Origin: an uncultured Bartonella sp. | GTDB lineage: Bacteria > Pseudomonadota > Alphaproteobacteria > Rhizobiales > Rhizobiaceae | Assembly (NCBI RefSeq): GCF_945285465.1 | Contig: NZ_CALYQK010000001.1 | Span: 61,694 to 125,693 of the forward strand | Reading direction: 5' to 3' | Length of the DNA: 64,000 bases | Part shown: one piece after another, positions 46,419 through 55,551 of the stretch | How positions within the stretch are numbered: position 1 is the first letter of the stretch | How the letters are laid out: each line of letters starts with the position of its first letter | Notes under the pieces: model-generated | The model's database searches: none | Told to the model about the DNA's origin: nothing | Seen by the model: only the letters and a program-made list of their open reading frames with translations | Program-made: the position numbers and the translations under genes

Positions 46419-47837
46419 ATGAAGATAGAGTTGCAGACATTTAGACAAAACGTCTTGTCATTCATAAAACAATCAATCAACCTTTTCCTGCACTGTGCGT
46501 TAGCATTATTGCTGGTTATTGCACCAACTCTTCAGGTTGCGCAAGCCCAGTCTCAATCTGTGCCGGTTATTCGGGATGCTGAAATTGAACAATTATTGGC
46601 TGATTATACGGCACCCATTTTTAAAGCGGCCGGGGTAAAAAACAAAATTCAGATCATTATTGTGAACGATCAGAGTTTTAATGCTTTTGTTGATGGCCAA
46701 CGTATGTTTGTAAATATTGGTGCCCTTATGACGGCTGAAACACCGAATGAAATTATCGGTGTCATTGCCCACGAAACCGGGCACCTTGCCAACGGGCATC
46801 AGCAACGCTTACGTGAACAATTAAAACGGGCACAAACCATGGCTGTTATCGGAATGCTGTTGGGTATTGGTGCCGGCATCGCCGGTGCATCGACCGGCAA
46901 CACTTCTGCGGCGGGAGCCGGTGGCGGTATTGCGGCAGGAAGTAACGAAATGGCGATGCGAACATTACTCAATTATCAACGCAGCGAAGAATCTGCCGCC
47001 GATAGAGCTGCGGTCAATTATCTTAATGCAACAGGTCAATCGACCAAAGGAATGTTGATAACATTTGAACGGTTCTCAAGCGCCTTGGCCCTATCGGGGT
47101 CTAAACCCGATCCGTACAGAATAAGCCATCCTTTGCCGCGTGAACGTATTGCCGCATTGGAAACACTTGCCAAACAAAGCCCTTATTATGACAAAAAAGA
47201 CCCGCCCGAATTGCAGTTACGCCATGATATGGCGCGAGCAAAAATTGCTGCTTATACCGGCCATTTTACCGAATTGCGGCGCATGTTCAAAGATAATCCG
47301 CGTGGGCTTCCTGCACGCTATGGTGAAGCGATTCTTGCTGTTCATAGCGGCTCGCCCAAAAATGCCGTTGTCAAAGTAAAAGATCTTATCAAAGACGAAC
47401 CGAAAAACCCGTTTTTTCAAGAACTTTTGGGGGATGCTCTCATAAAAGCAAATGACCCGGCCGGTGCCGCATCTGCCTACAAGCGTTCGGCCGAAATCGA
47501 CCCGCGCGGCTCTAGCCTTCTGCGCATTAATTATGGGCATGCTTTGTTGCTGACAAACGACCCCAAAAATGTACCCATTGCTATCAATGAAATACGCGAT
47601 GGCATTGCCAAAGAACCGGAATTTGCCGCCGGATATGGTTATCTCGCTTTGGCCTATGGCAGAAGCGGCCAGGTCGGACTAGCCGATCTTGCGACAGCAG
47701 ATATGCATTATTATAGTGGTAATCGTATTGAGGCTCGTATTTTTGCTACCCGGGCGCAACAAAAATTATCTCCCAAATCAGCAGAATGGTTGCGGGCGCA
47801 GGATATTCTTAATACAACACAATTGAAAAAAAGATAA
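46419..47837 (+). CDS. M48 family metalloprotease with TPR region
   Basis: GVIAHETGHLANGHQQR HExxH; TPR-like C-terminus; signal/TM N-terminus. Confidence 0.94.
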   Translation: MKIELQTFRQNVLSFIKQSINLFLHCALALLLVIAPTLQVAQAQSQSVPVIRDAEIEQLLADYTAPIFKAAGVKNKIQIIIVNDQSFNAFVDGQRMFVNIGALMTAETPNEIIGVIAHETGHLANGHQQRLREQLKRAQTMAVIGMLLGIGAGIAGASTGNTSAAGAGGGIAAGSNEMAMRTLLNYQRSEESAADRAAVNYLNATGQSTKGMLITFERFSSALALSGSKPDPYRISHPLPRERIAALETLAKQSPYYDKKDPPELQLRHDMARAKIAAYTGHFTELRRMFKDNPRGLPARYGEAILAVHSGSPKNAVVKVKDLIKDEPKNPFFQELLGDALIKANDPAGAASAYKRSAEIDPRGSSLLRINYGHALLLTNDPKNVPIAINEIRDGIAKEPEFAAGYGYLALAYGRSGQVGLADLATADMHYYSGNRIEARIFATRAQQKLSPKSAEWLRAQDILNTTQLKKR

Positions 47838-47850
47838 CGAAAGTCGTGCC

Positions 47851-48708
47851 ATGAGATATATTCGATCATCGCTGAATTACAGAGGTATGCTGTGCGCCGG
47901 AATGATTGGGGGGCTCATCCTAATGGCTCCTTTAAATCACATAGCTCTTGCCGTTGATGGGGATAGCAACACTGTTGATACACTTAAAAATCAGTTGATA
48001 AATGACCCGAAATTTATCGAAGCAATCTCCGGTGCAGTCAAAACCGAAACAACCGACGATCACATCCGGCAAGTAGTTAAAGATTATCTTGTCAAAAATC
48101 CGGAGATAATGCTTGAAGTACAGGAGGCGTTGAACCGGCAACAGCAATATAAAACCGCTGAAAGCCAATCTGCTTCCATTTCCGCAATGAAGGATCAGAT
48201 TTTTAATTCGTCAGATGACGCGGTTCTAGGTAACCCGAAAGGCAAAATAACCCTCGTAGAGTTTTTCGATTTCAACTGCGGTTATTGCAAAAAATCATTT
48301 CCCGACATGCAGGAACTGATAAAAAATAATCCTGATTTGCGGGTTGTTTTAAAAGACTTTCCTATTTTAGGTAATGATTCGGTAAAAGCCCATATCGTTG
48401 CGCGGGCATTTTTGAAACTGATGCCTGAAAAATATGCCGCATTTCACCGTGAAATGCTGACAACCGATGGGCGTGGAACAGAAGAAAAAGCCATAAAAAC
48501 CGCGGTAAAACTTGGTGTAGACGAACAGAAACTGCGTCAAACAATGAAGGACGAGAAATTGCAACAATCCTTCATCGACAACGGGCAAATAGCCTATGCA
48601 TTGAATATCAATGGAACACCGTCTTATATTTTGGGCAACGAAGTTTTGGTTGGAGCGGTTGGCGAGGCGACTTTGAACAAAAAAATTGCGTTAATTAGAG
48701 AAAAATAG
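47851..48708 (+). CDS. DsbA family thiol:disulfide protein
   Basis: LVEFFDFNCGYCKKSFPDM CxxC; INGTPSYILGNEVLVGAV. Confidence 0.94.
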   Translation: MRYIRSSLNYRGMLCAGMIGGLILMAPLNHIALAVDGDSNTVDTLKNQLINDPKFIEAISGAVKTETTDDHIRQVVKDYLVKNPEIMLEVQEALNRQQQYKTAESQSASISAMKDQIFNSSDDAVLGNPKGKITLVEFFDFNCGYCKKSFPDMQELIKNNPDLRVVLKDFPILGNDSVKAHIVARAFLKLMPEKYAAFHREMLTTDGRGTEEKAIKTAVKLGVDEQKLRQTMKDEKLQQSFIDNGQIAYALNINGTPSYILGNEVLVGAVGEATLNKKIALIREK

Positions 48709-48966
48709 CCTTTAATTGTGTGGACGCTGCTAAACTTTTGTTGACGCCGCCTGCCCTTACAGGAATTTACACTTTCGCTTTTATGCCAACATGCTTATAA
48801 ACGATTAAAGAATATAGCTGTGAACAAAGGATATCACAGCGTTGTAAAATGAAATTCTATTAAGTCTGCCGCAACTTTGAAAGTCGGACGGTAGATGGCA
48901 AGAGCCGCGATGGCTCTGGCTTTTAATAAAAAGAGCGGTCACGACGATCGAGGAGTAATAAAAAAG

Positions 48967-49449
48967 ATGGCTACAAAACCAACAAGTACCGTCAAAGAAA
49001 CTGGTATTAACAAAGATCTCATCCGCGATCTCGCCGAAATACTGAATAATACAAATTTGTCAGATATAGAAGTCGAACAAGGCGACTTGCGTATTCGCGT
49101 TTCGCGCAACCTAAGTGTGGGTACGCCCGTTCAAACTGTTTTTGCCCCGGCACAAGCGCAACCAGCGGCTGCACCATTGGCGGCTCCTGCCGAGCAGAAA
49201 AACGATGAGATAGCCAAAAATGCTGTTACCTCGCCTATGGTTGGCACCGCCTATTTGGCACCTGCCCCGGGAGCGCGCCCCTTTGTGGAAATCGGGCAAA
49301 AGGTTGCTGAAGGGCAAACGCTGATTATCATTGAAGCAATGAAAACAATGAACCAGATATCGTCACCGCGTGCGGGCACGGTCAAAGCTATTTTGGTTGA
49401 AGATGCGCAACCGGTAGAATTTGGTGAGCCACTTGTTGTTGTTGAATAA
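48967..49449 (+). CDS. accB: acetyl-CoA carboxylase biotin carboxyl carrier protein
   Basis: [40 protein letters not shown]; start at ATG 48967. Confidence 0.97.
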   Translation: MATKPTSTVKETGINKDLIRDLAEILNNTNLSDIEVEQGDLRIRVSRNLSVGTPVQTVFAPAQAQPAAAPLAAPAEQKNDEIAKNAVTSPMVGTAYLAPAPGARPFVEIGQKVAEGQTLIIIEAMKTMNQISSPRAGTVKAILVEDAQPVEFGEPLVVVE

Positions 49450-49463
49450 GACAGGATCGTGAA

Positions 49464-50819
49464 ATGTTTCAGAAAATCCTGATAGCCAATCGTGGTGAAA
49501 TCGCACTCAGGGTTCTGCGTGCTTGTAAAGAGCTCGGCATCAAAACTGTTGCTGTTCATTCAACTGCCGATGCCGATGCCATGCATGTAAGGCTCGCTGA
49601 CGAAAGTGTCTGTATTGGGCCGCCGCCTTCGCGTGATTCCTATCTCAATATTCAACAAATTGTTGCCGCATGCGAGATAACCGGTGCGGATGCCATTCAT
49701 CCCGGTTATGGTTTTCTTTCTGAAAATGCTAAATTTGCGGAAATTCTCGAAGCGCATGCTATAACATTTATCGGCCCGACTGCAGCCCATATTCGTATTA
49801 TGGGCGACAAAATCGAAGCAAAAAAGACTGCCAAACGTTTGGGAATACCAGTTGTCCCAGGTTCTGATGGGGGTGTAACCGACGATGATGAAGCTTATAA
49901 AGTTGCCGATAAAATCGGTTATCCGGTTATTATCAAGGCGTCATCGGGTGGTGGCGGACGCGGTATGAAGGTTGTTCGCTCCCCCGAAGAACTGCCAATC
50001 GCTCTAGATACTGCACGTAGCGAAGCCGCAGCTGCTTTTGGCGACGATTCTGTTTATATTGAAAAATATCTTGAAAACCCGCGCCATATCGAAGTTCAGG
50101 TAATGGGTGATGGAGCGGGTAACGCGATTCATCTGGGGGAACGGGACTGTTCTCTTCAACGACGCAACCAGAAAGTTTGGGAAGAAGCAAATTCGACGGT
50201 TCTTGATGATAAAGCCCGGCAAAAAATCGGTATGATTGTTGCCAATGCTTGCTCGGAATTAGGCTATCGCGGTGCTGGCACAATAGAATTCTTGTACGAG
50301 AATGGCGAATTTTATTTTATTGAAATGAATACGCGTCTTCAGGTTGAACATCCGGTCACCGAAGCGGTAACAGGCATTGACCTTGTCCATGAACAAATAC
50401 AGGTAGCAGCTGGTGAAGGACTGTCGGTTAAACAAAGTGATATTCGTTTTTCCGGTCATGCTATAGAGTGCCGTATAAATGCCGAGGATCCGATTAAATT
50501 TACGCCCTCACCCGGCTTGATTACCCATTTTCATACACCGGGCGGTTTGGGTGTGCGCGTTGATTCTGGTGTTTATTCCGGTTATCGGATACCACCTTAT
50601 TATGATAGTCTAATTGGTAAGCTGATAGTGCATGGTAGAACACGACGTGAATGCATGATGCGTTTAAGGCGTGCTCTTGATGAATTTGTTGTTGATGGAA
50701 TCAAGACCACACTTCCGCTTTTCCGTGATTTGATCGGCAACGAAGATATTGCCAAAGGCAATTACGACATTCATTGGCTGGAAAAATATCTAGCCAGCAA
50801 GTCGGCAACCAATAGCTGA
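49464..50819 (+). CDS. accC: acetyl-CoA carboxylase biotin carboxylase subunit
   Basis: [44 protein letters not shown]. Confidence 0.98.
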   Translation: MFQKILIANRGEIALRVLRACKELGIKTVAVHSTADADAMHVRLADESVCIGPPPSRDSYLNIQQIVAACEITGADAIHPGYGFLSENAKFAEILEAHAITFIGPTAAHIRIMGDKIEAKKTAKRLGIPVVPGSDGGVTDDDEAYKVADKIGYPVIIKASSGGGGRGMKVVRSPEELPIALDTARSEAAAAFGDDSVYIEKYLENPRHIEVQVMGDGAGNAIHLGERDCSLQRRNQKVWEEANSTVLDDKARQKIGMIVANACSELGYRGAGTIEFLYENGEFYFIEMNTRLQVEHPVTEAVTGIDLVHEQIQVAAGEGLSVKQSDIRFSGHAIECRINAEDPIKFTPSPGLITHFHTPGGLGVRVDSGVYSGYRIPPYYDSLIGKLIVHGRTRRECMMRLRRALDEFVVDGIKTTLPLFRDLIGNEDIAKGNYDIHWLEKYLASKSATNS

Positions 50820-50824
50820 CAGCG

Positions 50825-51430
50825 TTGCCACAATCAAACATATATAATCTAGACCCTGCGCTTCTCCTTCAGGCTTATGCGCAGGGTATTTTCCCGATGT
50901 CAGAAGGGGCTGAAGACGCGGATATTTTTTGGGTTCGCCCGCAACGGCGCGGAATTATTCCATTAGACCAATTTCATATCCCCAAAAGTCTAAAAAAGCA
51001 TATGAAAAAACATCCGTTCAGAATTGCCATTGATAGCAATTTTGACGCAATTATTGCTGGTTGTGCAGAATCAAAACCGGGGCGCGAAACAACATGGATC
51101 AACCATTCCATTCGTAAAGCCTATGGCGAGCTTTTTAAAATGGGCTACTGTCATACTGTCGAGGCATGGCAAGGTAACGAACTTGTCGGCGGTTTATATG
51201 GACTGGCATTGGGCCAGGCTTTTTTTGGCGAAAGCATGTTTTCCCGTGTAACCAATGCTTCCAAAATCTGCCTTGTTAGCCTTGTTGACCATTTAAAAAA
51301 CCATCACTTTACACTTCTGGATACGCAATTCACAACGCCGCATCTTGAACATTTCGGTGCCATCGAAATATCACGAACAGATTATGAAAAGCGTCTTGAA
51401 AAGGCACTAAAAGGTCAAGCAACATTTTAA
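50825..51430 (+). CDS. aat: leucyl/phenylalanyl-tRNA--protein transferase
   Basis: LLLQAYAQGIFPMSEGAEDADIFWVRPQRRGIIPLDQFHIPKSLKK; TTG start. Confidence 0.95.
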   Translation: MPQSNIYNLDPALLLQAYAQGIFPMSEGAEDADIFWVRPQRRGIIPLDQFHIPKSLKKHMKKHPFRIAIDSNFDAIIAGCAESKPGRETTWINHSIRKAYGELFKMGYCHTVEAWQGNELVGGLYGLALGQAFFGESMFSRVTNASKICLVSLVDHLKNHHFTLLDTQFTTPHLEHFGAIEISRTDYEKRLEKALKGQATF

Positions 51431-51438
51431 AAATGCAA

Positions 51439-51475
51439 AAATTTCTCCGATAAACTTTGGAGAATTTTATATTTT
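51439..51475 (+). terminator. probable aat terminator
   Basis: TTCTCC-gataaacttt-GGAGAA followed by TTTTATATTTTTT. Confidence 0.5.
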
Positions 51476-51566
51476 TTGTCATTTTCGACAATGCAGCAAA
51501 AAAGATTGTAGTTTGATGATTTTTTTGTTTGCCTTTCGATAAGTTTATGCTAGGTGCAGTGCGGCT

Positions 51567-51642
<76 letters not shown>

Positions 51643-51668
51643 ATCTTTTCAATGAGTTAGAAGATAAT

Positions 51669-51697
51669 CCCAACCAAATGAACCATAATTGGTTGGG
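51669..51697 (+). terminator. stem-loop after tRNA-Thr, possible terminator
   Basis: CCCAACCAA...TTGGTTGGG. Confidence 0.45.
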
Positions 51698-52049
51698 GAA
51701 ATTATTTAGAGCGGTTTTTTCTGTGCCAATTTCTCGGTGAGAGAATTACTCTCTTCTCAAATTCTCAATTCACAATCTTCACCCACCCCCTCTACCTCTC
51801 CGGTGCCTGAAGAGGATCGAGCCCACTTGGCCAATGTCGATTTTTTGCTGTTTGCTGTGGATAACTGGCGGATTTCTTCCTATGCGTTTCAAAACGATAT
51901 GTATCGCTATGCCGCCATGAAACCCGCATGATCGCGCTGTGTCACGCCTTACCTGCACTGTACTTTCTTGGAAAAACCATCACTGTCTGGATAGTCGAAG
52001 TCAATCAGCTTCGGTGATCGGATCGGTATTGACTCGTCTTGCCGATCCG

Positions 52050-52140
52050 GGGCGCCTGTCGCCTTCTCCCCCCTTCCGGCGGCAGGCGTCCTTTTAACTG
52101 AAACGGGGCTGCCGTGTTGGAACCACGACACCCCCTTTTT
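52050..52140 (+). promoter_or_regulatory. two stacked stem-loops upstream of adhesin gene; the second is terminator-like
   Basis: 14-bp stem GGGCGCCTGTCGCC/GGCGGCAGGCGTCC (two G-U wobbles, 52050-52091); GGGGctgcCGTG-ttggaac-CACGacacCCCC then TTTTTT (52105-52141). Confidence 0.6.
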
Positions 52141-52180
52141 TGACCAACCCATGACCCTACAGACATAAAGATGATGTTAT

Positions 52181-53359
52181 ATGTATAAACCAGATTTCCT
52201 TATAAATACAGACGCCGGCAAGGCCGGTTTGATCCGCAGATCATCGTCACTGCTCGCAGGTAGTGCGGCATTGTTGTTCTTGTTCAACGCAGCCGCTTTT
52301 GCCGAAGGTGGCCAGCCTGGGCCTGATCCAATCAATGGTGTTTGTGTGATTAAGACACAAAAAGTCTACAATAAAGAAACGGGCGTTTTTGATGACAGCT
52401 TTTATTGGGGCACATCCACCACTGGTGAAAACCAAAGTGGCGACCAAACCTGTCAAAGCAAGAAGCTTCCCGATCTTCGTTTTCTTGACAAGCTATCAAA
52501 CTCCGGTGCCGGGGATGGCGAGATCAGCAACACGATCAAGGACCTCGAAAACAAGGTCAATGAGAAAAACAAGGAACAGGATGATCGTCTTGATGCGGGT
52601 GAGGCAAAGGACAAAGAACAGGACGGACGCCTTGATGGACATGACAAGGACATCGGCGACCTGAAAGACAAGGATAAAGAGCAGGACAACCGTCTGGATT
52701 CCGGCGATGTAAAAGACAAGGAACAAGACGGCCGTCTTGATGGTCATGACAAGGATATTGACCGCCTTGATCGTCTGAGCGTCAAATATGTCGCCGACGA
52801 AAACGGCAATCCGACCAATCATGTAATCCTGAGCGGCGATGGCACCGGCTCACCGGTACGCCTGAGCAATGTTGATCGCGGACGTGTGGACAGCGATGCC
52901 GTCAATGTCAGCCAACTGAAGGATACGGTCGGCCTGCTTGGCGGAGGTGCAAGTGTCAATGGCGACGGCAGCATCACAGGCCCGACCTATAATATCGGCG
53001 CCAACAGCTATCACACTGTCGGCGATGCCTTCACTGCCACCAATGACCGCATCGACATGCTGTCATGCGATACCGCCTATCAGATCAGTCGTCTTGACGG
53101 ACGGATTTCCGATGTGAAGAGCGAGGCGCGATCCGGCATTGCCGGAGCAAACGCCTTTGCAGCGCTTCGTTACAATGATTCTCCGGGTGCTGCTTCGCTT
53201 GCCATGGCCTTTGGCGGCTTCAAGTCACATCGCGCCATGGCGATCGGCGCCGGATACACAACCTCGGATGGCGTCTTCCGCGTCAATGCCGCTCTCAACC
53301 GGCCCTTCAATACCGGTGATATGGGCTGGAATGCCGGCATGAGCTGGACGTTTAACTGA
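52181..53359 (+). CDS. YadA-type trimeric autotransporter adhesin (compact)
   Basis: Extended signal peptide; heptad coiled-coil stalk; DSDAVNVSQLKD neck; C-terminal YadA anchor SGIAGANAFAALRYNDSPGAASLAMAFGGFKSHRAMAIGAGYTTSDGVFRVNAALNRPF..WNAGMSWTFN. Confidence 0.92.
   Translation: MYKPDFLINTDAGKAGLIRRSSSLLAGSAALLFLFNAAAFAEGGQPGPDPINGVCVIKTQKVYNKETGVFDDSFYWGTSTTGENQSGDQTCQSKKLPDLRFLDKLSNSGAGDGEISNTIKDLENKVNEKNKEQDDRLDAGEAKDKEQDGRLDGHDKDIGDLKDKDKEQDNRLDSGDVKDKEQDGRLDGHDKDIDRLDRLSVKYVADENGNPTNHVILSGDGTGSPVRLSNVDRGRVDSDAVNVSQLKDTVGLLGGGASVNGDGSITGPTYNIGANSYHTVGDAFTATNDRIDMLSCDTAYQISRLDGRISDVKSEARSGIAGANAFAALRYNDSPGAASLAMAFGGFKSHRAMAIGAGYTTSDGVFRVNAALNRPFNTGDMGWNAGMSWTFN
52571..52780 (+). repeat. 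2 x 105-bp tandem repeat encoding the 35-aa coiled-coil stalk
   Basis: KEQDDRLDAGEAKDKEQDGRLDGHDKDIGDLKDKD / KEQDNRLDSGDVKDKEQDGRLDGHDKDIDRLDRLS. Confidence 0.88.
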
Positions 53360-54030
53360 TGATCAAAACAGTTAGTTTGACTTTCATCATCGCTCTCGGC
53401 CTGTCGCATAATGCGCAGGCCGCAGAGACCGTATCGCAATCAATTGCCATCAAGGAAAGCGTCAGACCTGCGTCAGGCTTCAAGCTGCCGCCGCTGACCA
53501 AGCTTTATGACAACGGCTTCATGCCGGAACCAGGTGACATCATCAACCTTGACCGGCCTTTCGGCAACTGGTCTCTCAAATGCGAGCTTCTGCTGTCACA
53601 GGACAGGCGCTTGTGCCGGACTGAACAGACAATGCGTTCCGGCTCCGACCAACTGACATGGCGGATTGTGCTGACAACGGACAATATTCCCTATGTCGTC
53701 ATCACCACCAATGCCGGTATTGATCTCTCCAGCGGGATCAGGATGGGCTTTTCGGCAATCGAGAAAACACTGCAATCTCCTGATGAAGTTGGTTGTACCG
53801 ACAAAGCCTGCTTTGCTGCTTTTCCGTTTATCGGCTTCGTCCAGGCGGCGATCCTCGGCTCTCAGGATGTGTGGTTTTCCTATCGAAAGGATGACCGTGA
53901 CGTGCATCTCATCAATTCGATGGCAGGCTTGAAAGAAGCCCTGCAAGCCTCCGCCACCAATCCATACGGGCAAGTCGATAAAGAAAAACCGCTGGAAGCA
54001 CAAAAGACGAAAAAGTCCGCAAGGAATTAA
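53359..54030 (+). CDS. invasion-associated locus B (IalB) family protein
   Basis: Signal peptide; NLDRPFGNWSLKCELLLSQDRRLCRTEQTM; GCTDKACFAAFPF; starts within adhesin stop (TGATG). Confidence 0.85.
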   Translation: MIKTVSLTFIIALGLSHNAQAAETVSQSIAIKESVRPASGFKLPPLTKLYDNGFMPEPGDIINLDRPFGNWSLKCELLLSQDRRLCRTEQTMRSGSDQLTWRIVLTTDNIPYVVITTNAGIDLSSGIRMGFSAIEKTLQSPDEVGCTDKACFAAFPFIGFVQAAILGSQDVWFSYRKDDRDVHLINSMAGLKEALQASATNPYGQVDKEKPLEAQKTKKSARN

Positions 54031-54041
54031 GATCACGCCAG

Positions 54042-54079
54042 AGATAAACCCGGCATAGCAATATGCCGGGCTTATCTTT
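54042..54079 (+). terminator. terminator stem-loop after the IalB-family gene
   Basis: AGATAAaCCCGGCATA-GCAA-TATGCCGGGcTTATCTTT. Confidence 0.75.
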
Positions 54080-54142
54080 ATATGGCGATTGTTTTATAAT
54101 CACAGTGCTGATCGACCTCTCTTATTTTTGGAGGATTCGTTT

Positions 54143-54247
54143 ATGCAAAAAATGGTGATTCAACAGTGCCCAATACAGATCGCAGGATTTTTAAATCCTA
54201 TAAAGTTTGAAATTACTGGCAATAAAGATCATAACATGAACGAATGA
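54143..54247 (+). CDS. putative 34-aa smORF upstream of candidate defense gene
   Basis: MQKMVIQQCPIQIAGFLNPIKFEITGNKDHNMNE; GGAGG 8 nt before ATG; TATAAT at 54095-54100. Confidence 0.45.
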   Translation: MQKMVIQQCPIQIAGFLNPIKFEITGNKDHNMNE

Positions 54248-54266
54248 GTCTCGTATATTAAAATAA

Positions 54267-55280
54267 ATGGGTGTGAATATAATCGAAGGCACTCCAATGA
54301 AATGGAAAACTAGAAGTATCAGGGAACTTGCGAAAATCATTTGTGGTGACACAGATTATTTTCGCTATCGTTCAAGCTCATACATCACTGAGTTCTTTCA
54401 AGATTGTGGCTTGGATTACGTTCATGATGGCACGACTCGCCAAGTTTGGGTAACAGAAAGGTTCAAACAAGTGCTGGCGCTACCCCAAACCGGCATTTCA
54501 ATCCCTTCCTATGCTTTTATCCAGATTATACGCGCTGTCCTTGACAAAGGAGATGCGCAAGAAGGAGACTGCGACGGAGAAAAAGCACTGACCGTTCTAA
54601 ATGCGGTACTGTCTCGCAAAGGTTGGGAAGCATACTTTGACGAGCATAATGTTGCTCAACTTCGTCATATTGGTACGAATACGGTCACCGAAATGGCTAA
54701 CCCTCATCGCCCGTTAACTCCAGATGAAATTCAAATCAGAGATAGGCTTTCCATATACATGGGAACTTGTTCCGAGGATGATCTGATTGAGGAAATTCTG
54801 CTGCCATTATTTCGGCAATTGGGTTTTCATCGGATTACAGCTTCTGGCCACAAAGACAAAGCGCTTGAATATGGTAAAGACATATGGATGAAATATTCTT
54901 TGCCAACCCTTCATGTCTTATATTTCGGTATACAAGCTAAGAAAGGAAAGCTTGATTCAGCAGGCATGAGCCGGAACGGCTCTAATAATATCGGCGAAAT
55001 TTATAATCAAGTAAGTATGATGCTCGGACACGAGATATTCGATCCAGAGCTCAATCGACGTGTTCTAGTTGATCACGCGTTTATCGTTGCCGGTGGTGAA
55101 ATAACGAAACAGGCAAGAAATTGGCTTGGTAACAAGCTAGATGCAGCAAAGCGCTCGCAGATCATGTTTATGGATAAAAATGATATTCTTGACCTATTTA
55201 TCGTCACAAAACTGCCATTACCCAAAGGACTAATTTCTGTGGAAAGGAACACAGATATTCTTGATGAGGTACCTTTTTAA
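54267..55280 (+). CDS. hypothetical protein; AbiJ-NTD-like N-terminus and Mrr-like PD-(D/E)XK nuclease-like C-terminus (candidate anti-phage protein)
   Basis: N-term RELAKIICGDTDYFRYRSSSYITEFFQDCGLDYV...; C-term LEYGKDIWMKYSLPTLHVLYFGIQAKKGKLD (D...QxK) and AFIVAGGEITKQARNWL; better start may be 54297. Confidence 0.6.
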   Translation: MGVNIIEGTPMKWKTRSIRELAKIICGDTDYFRYRSSSYITEFFQDCGLDYVHDGTTRQVWVTERFKQVLALPQTGISIPSYAFIQIIRAVLDKGDAQEGDCDGEKALTVLNAVLSRKGWEAYFDEHNVAQLRHIGTNTVTEMANPHRPLTPDEIQIRDRLSIYMGTCSEDDLIEEILLPLFRQLGFHRITASGHKDKALEYGKDIWMKYSLPTLHVLYFGIQAKKGKLDSAGMSRNGSNNIGEIYNQVSMMLGHEIFDPELNRRVLVDHAFIVAGGEITKQARNWLGNKLDAAKRSQIMFMDKNDILDLFIVTKLPLPKGLISVERNTDILDEVPF

Positions 55281-55314
55281 ACGATTGGGCATCTGCGAGC
55301 TAAACAAAATAGCG

Positions 55315-55551
55315 TTATGGTGAAGCACCATTCAATCGTCGTTTTTTCGCCTCCCTGAAGGATCTGTCATTTGTGATGAAGTTTTCGAGCATTGGGGCGA
55401 TGAGGGATTGAGGTTCAACGCTCCTGCCGGGGTGATCGACTGAGAGGATTTCTGCATAAAGCTCAATGTCGCGGTAGAGGGCAGCGGAAAGCTGTACCCT
55501 CAAATTGACGGGCTTTTCCTCGGCCGGCAAGGTGATACGAAGTTTGCTCAT
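55315..55551 (-). CDS. DUF2274 domain protein (trb-associated)
   Basis: MSKLRITLPAEEKPVNLRVQLSAALYRDIELYAEIL...; immediately downstream of trbI. Confidence 0.85.
   Translation of the reverse strand: MSKLRITLPAEEKPVNLRVQLSAALYRDIELYAEILSVDHPGRSVEPQSLIAPMLENFITNDRSFREAKKRRLNGASP

Noticed and set aside
51737-51931. 64-aa ORF between tRNA-Thr and the adhesin
   Set aside because: No recognizable family and no convincing SD; could be a decayed fragment. Not called.
51949-52152. 67-aa minus-strand ORF upstream of the adhesin
   Set aside because: Overlaps the two stem-loops; composition looks like a chance frame in G+C-rich DNA.
52453-52822. Long minus ORFs antisense to the adhesin stalk
   Set aside because: Low-complexity mirror translations of the coiled-coil repeat; the + strand adhesin is clearly coding.
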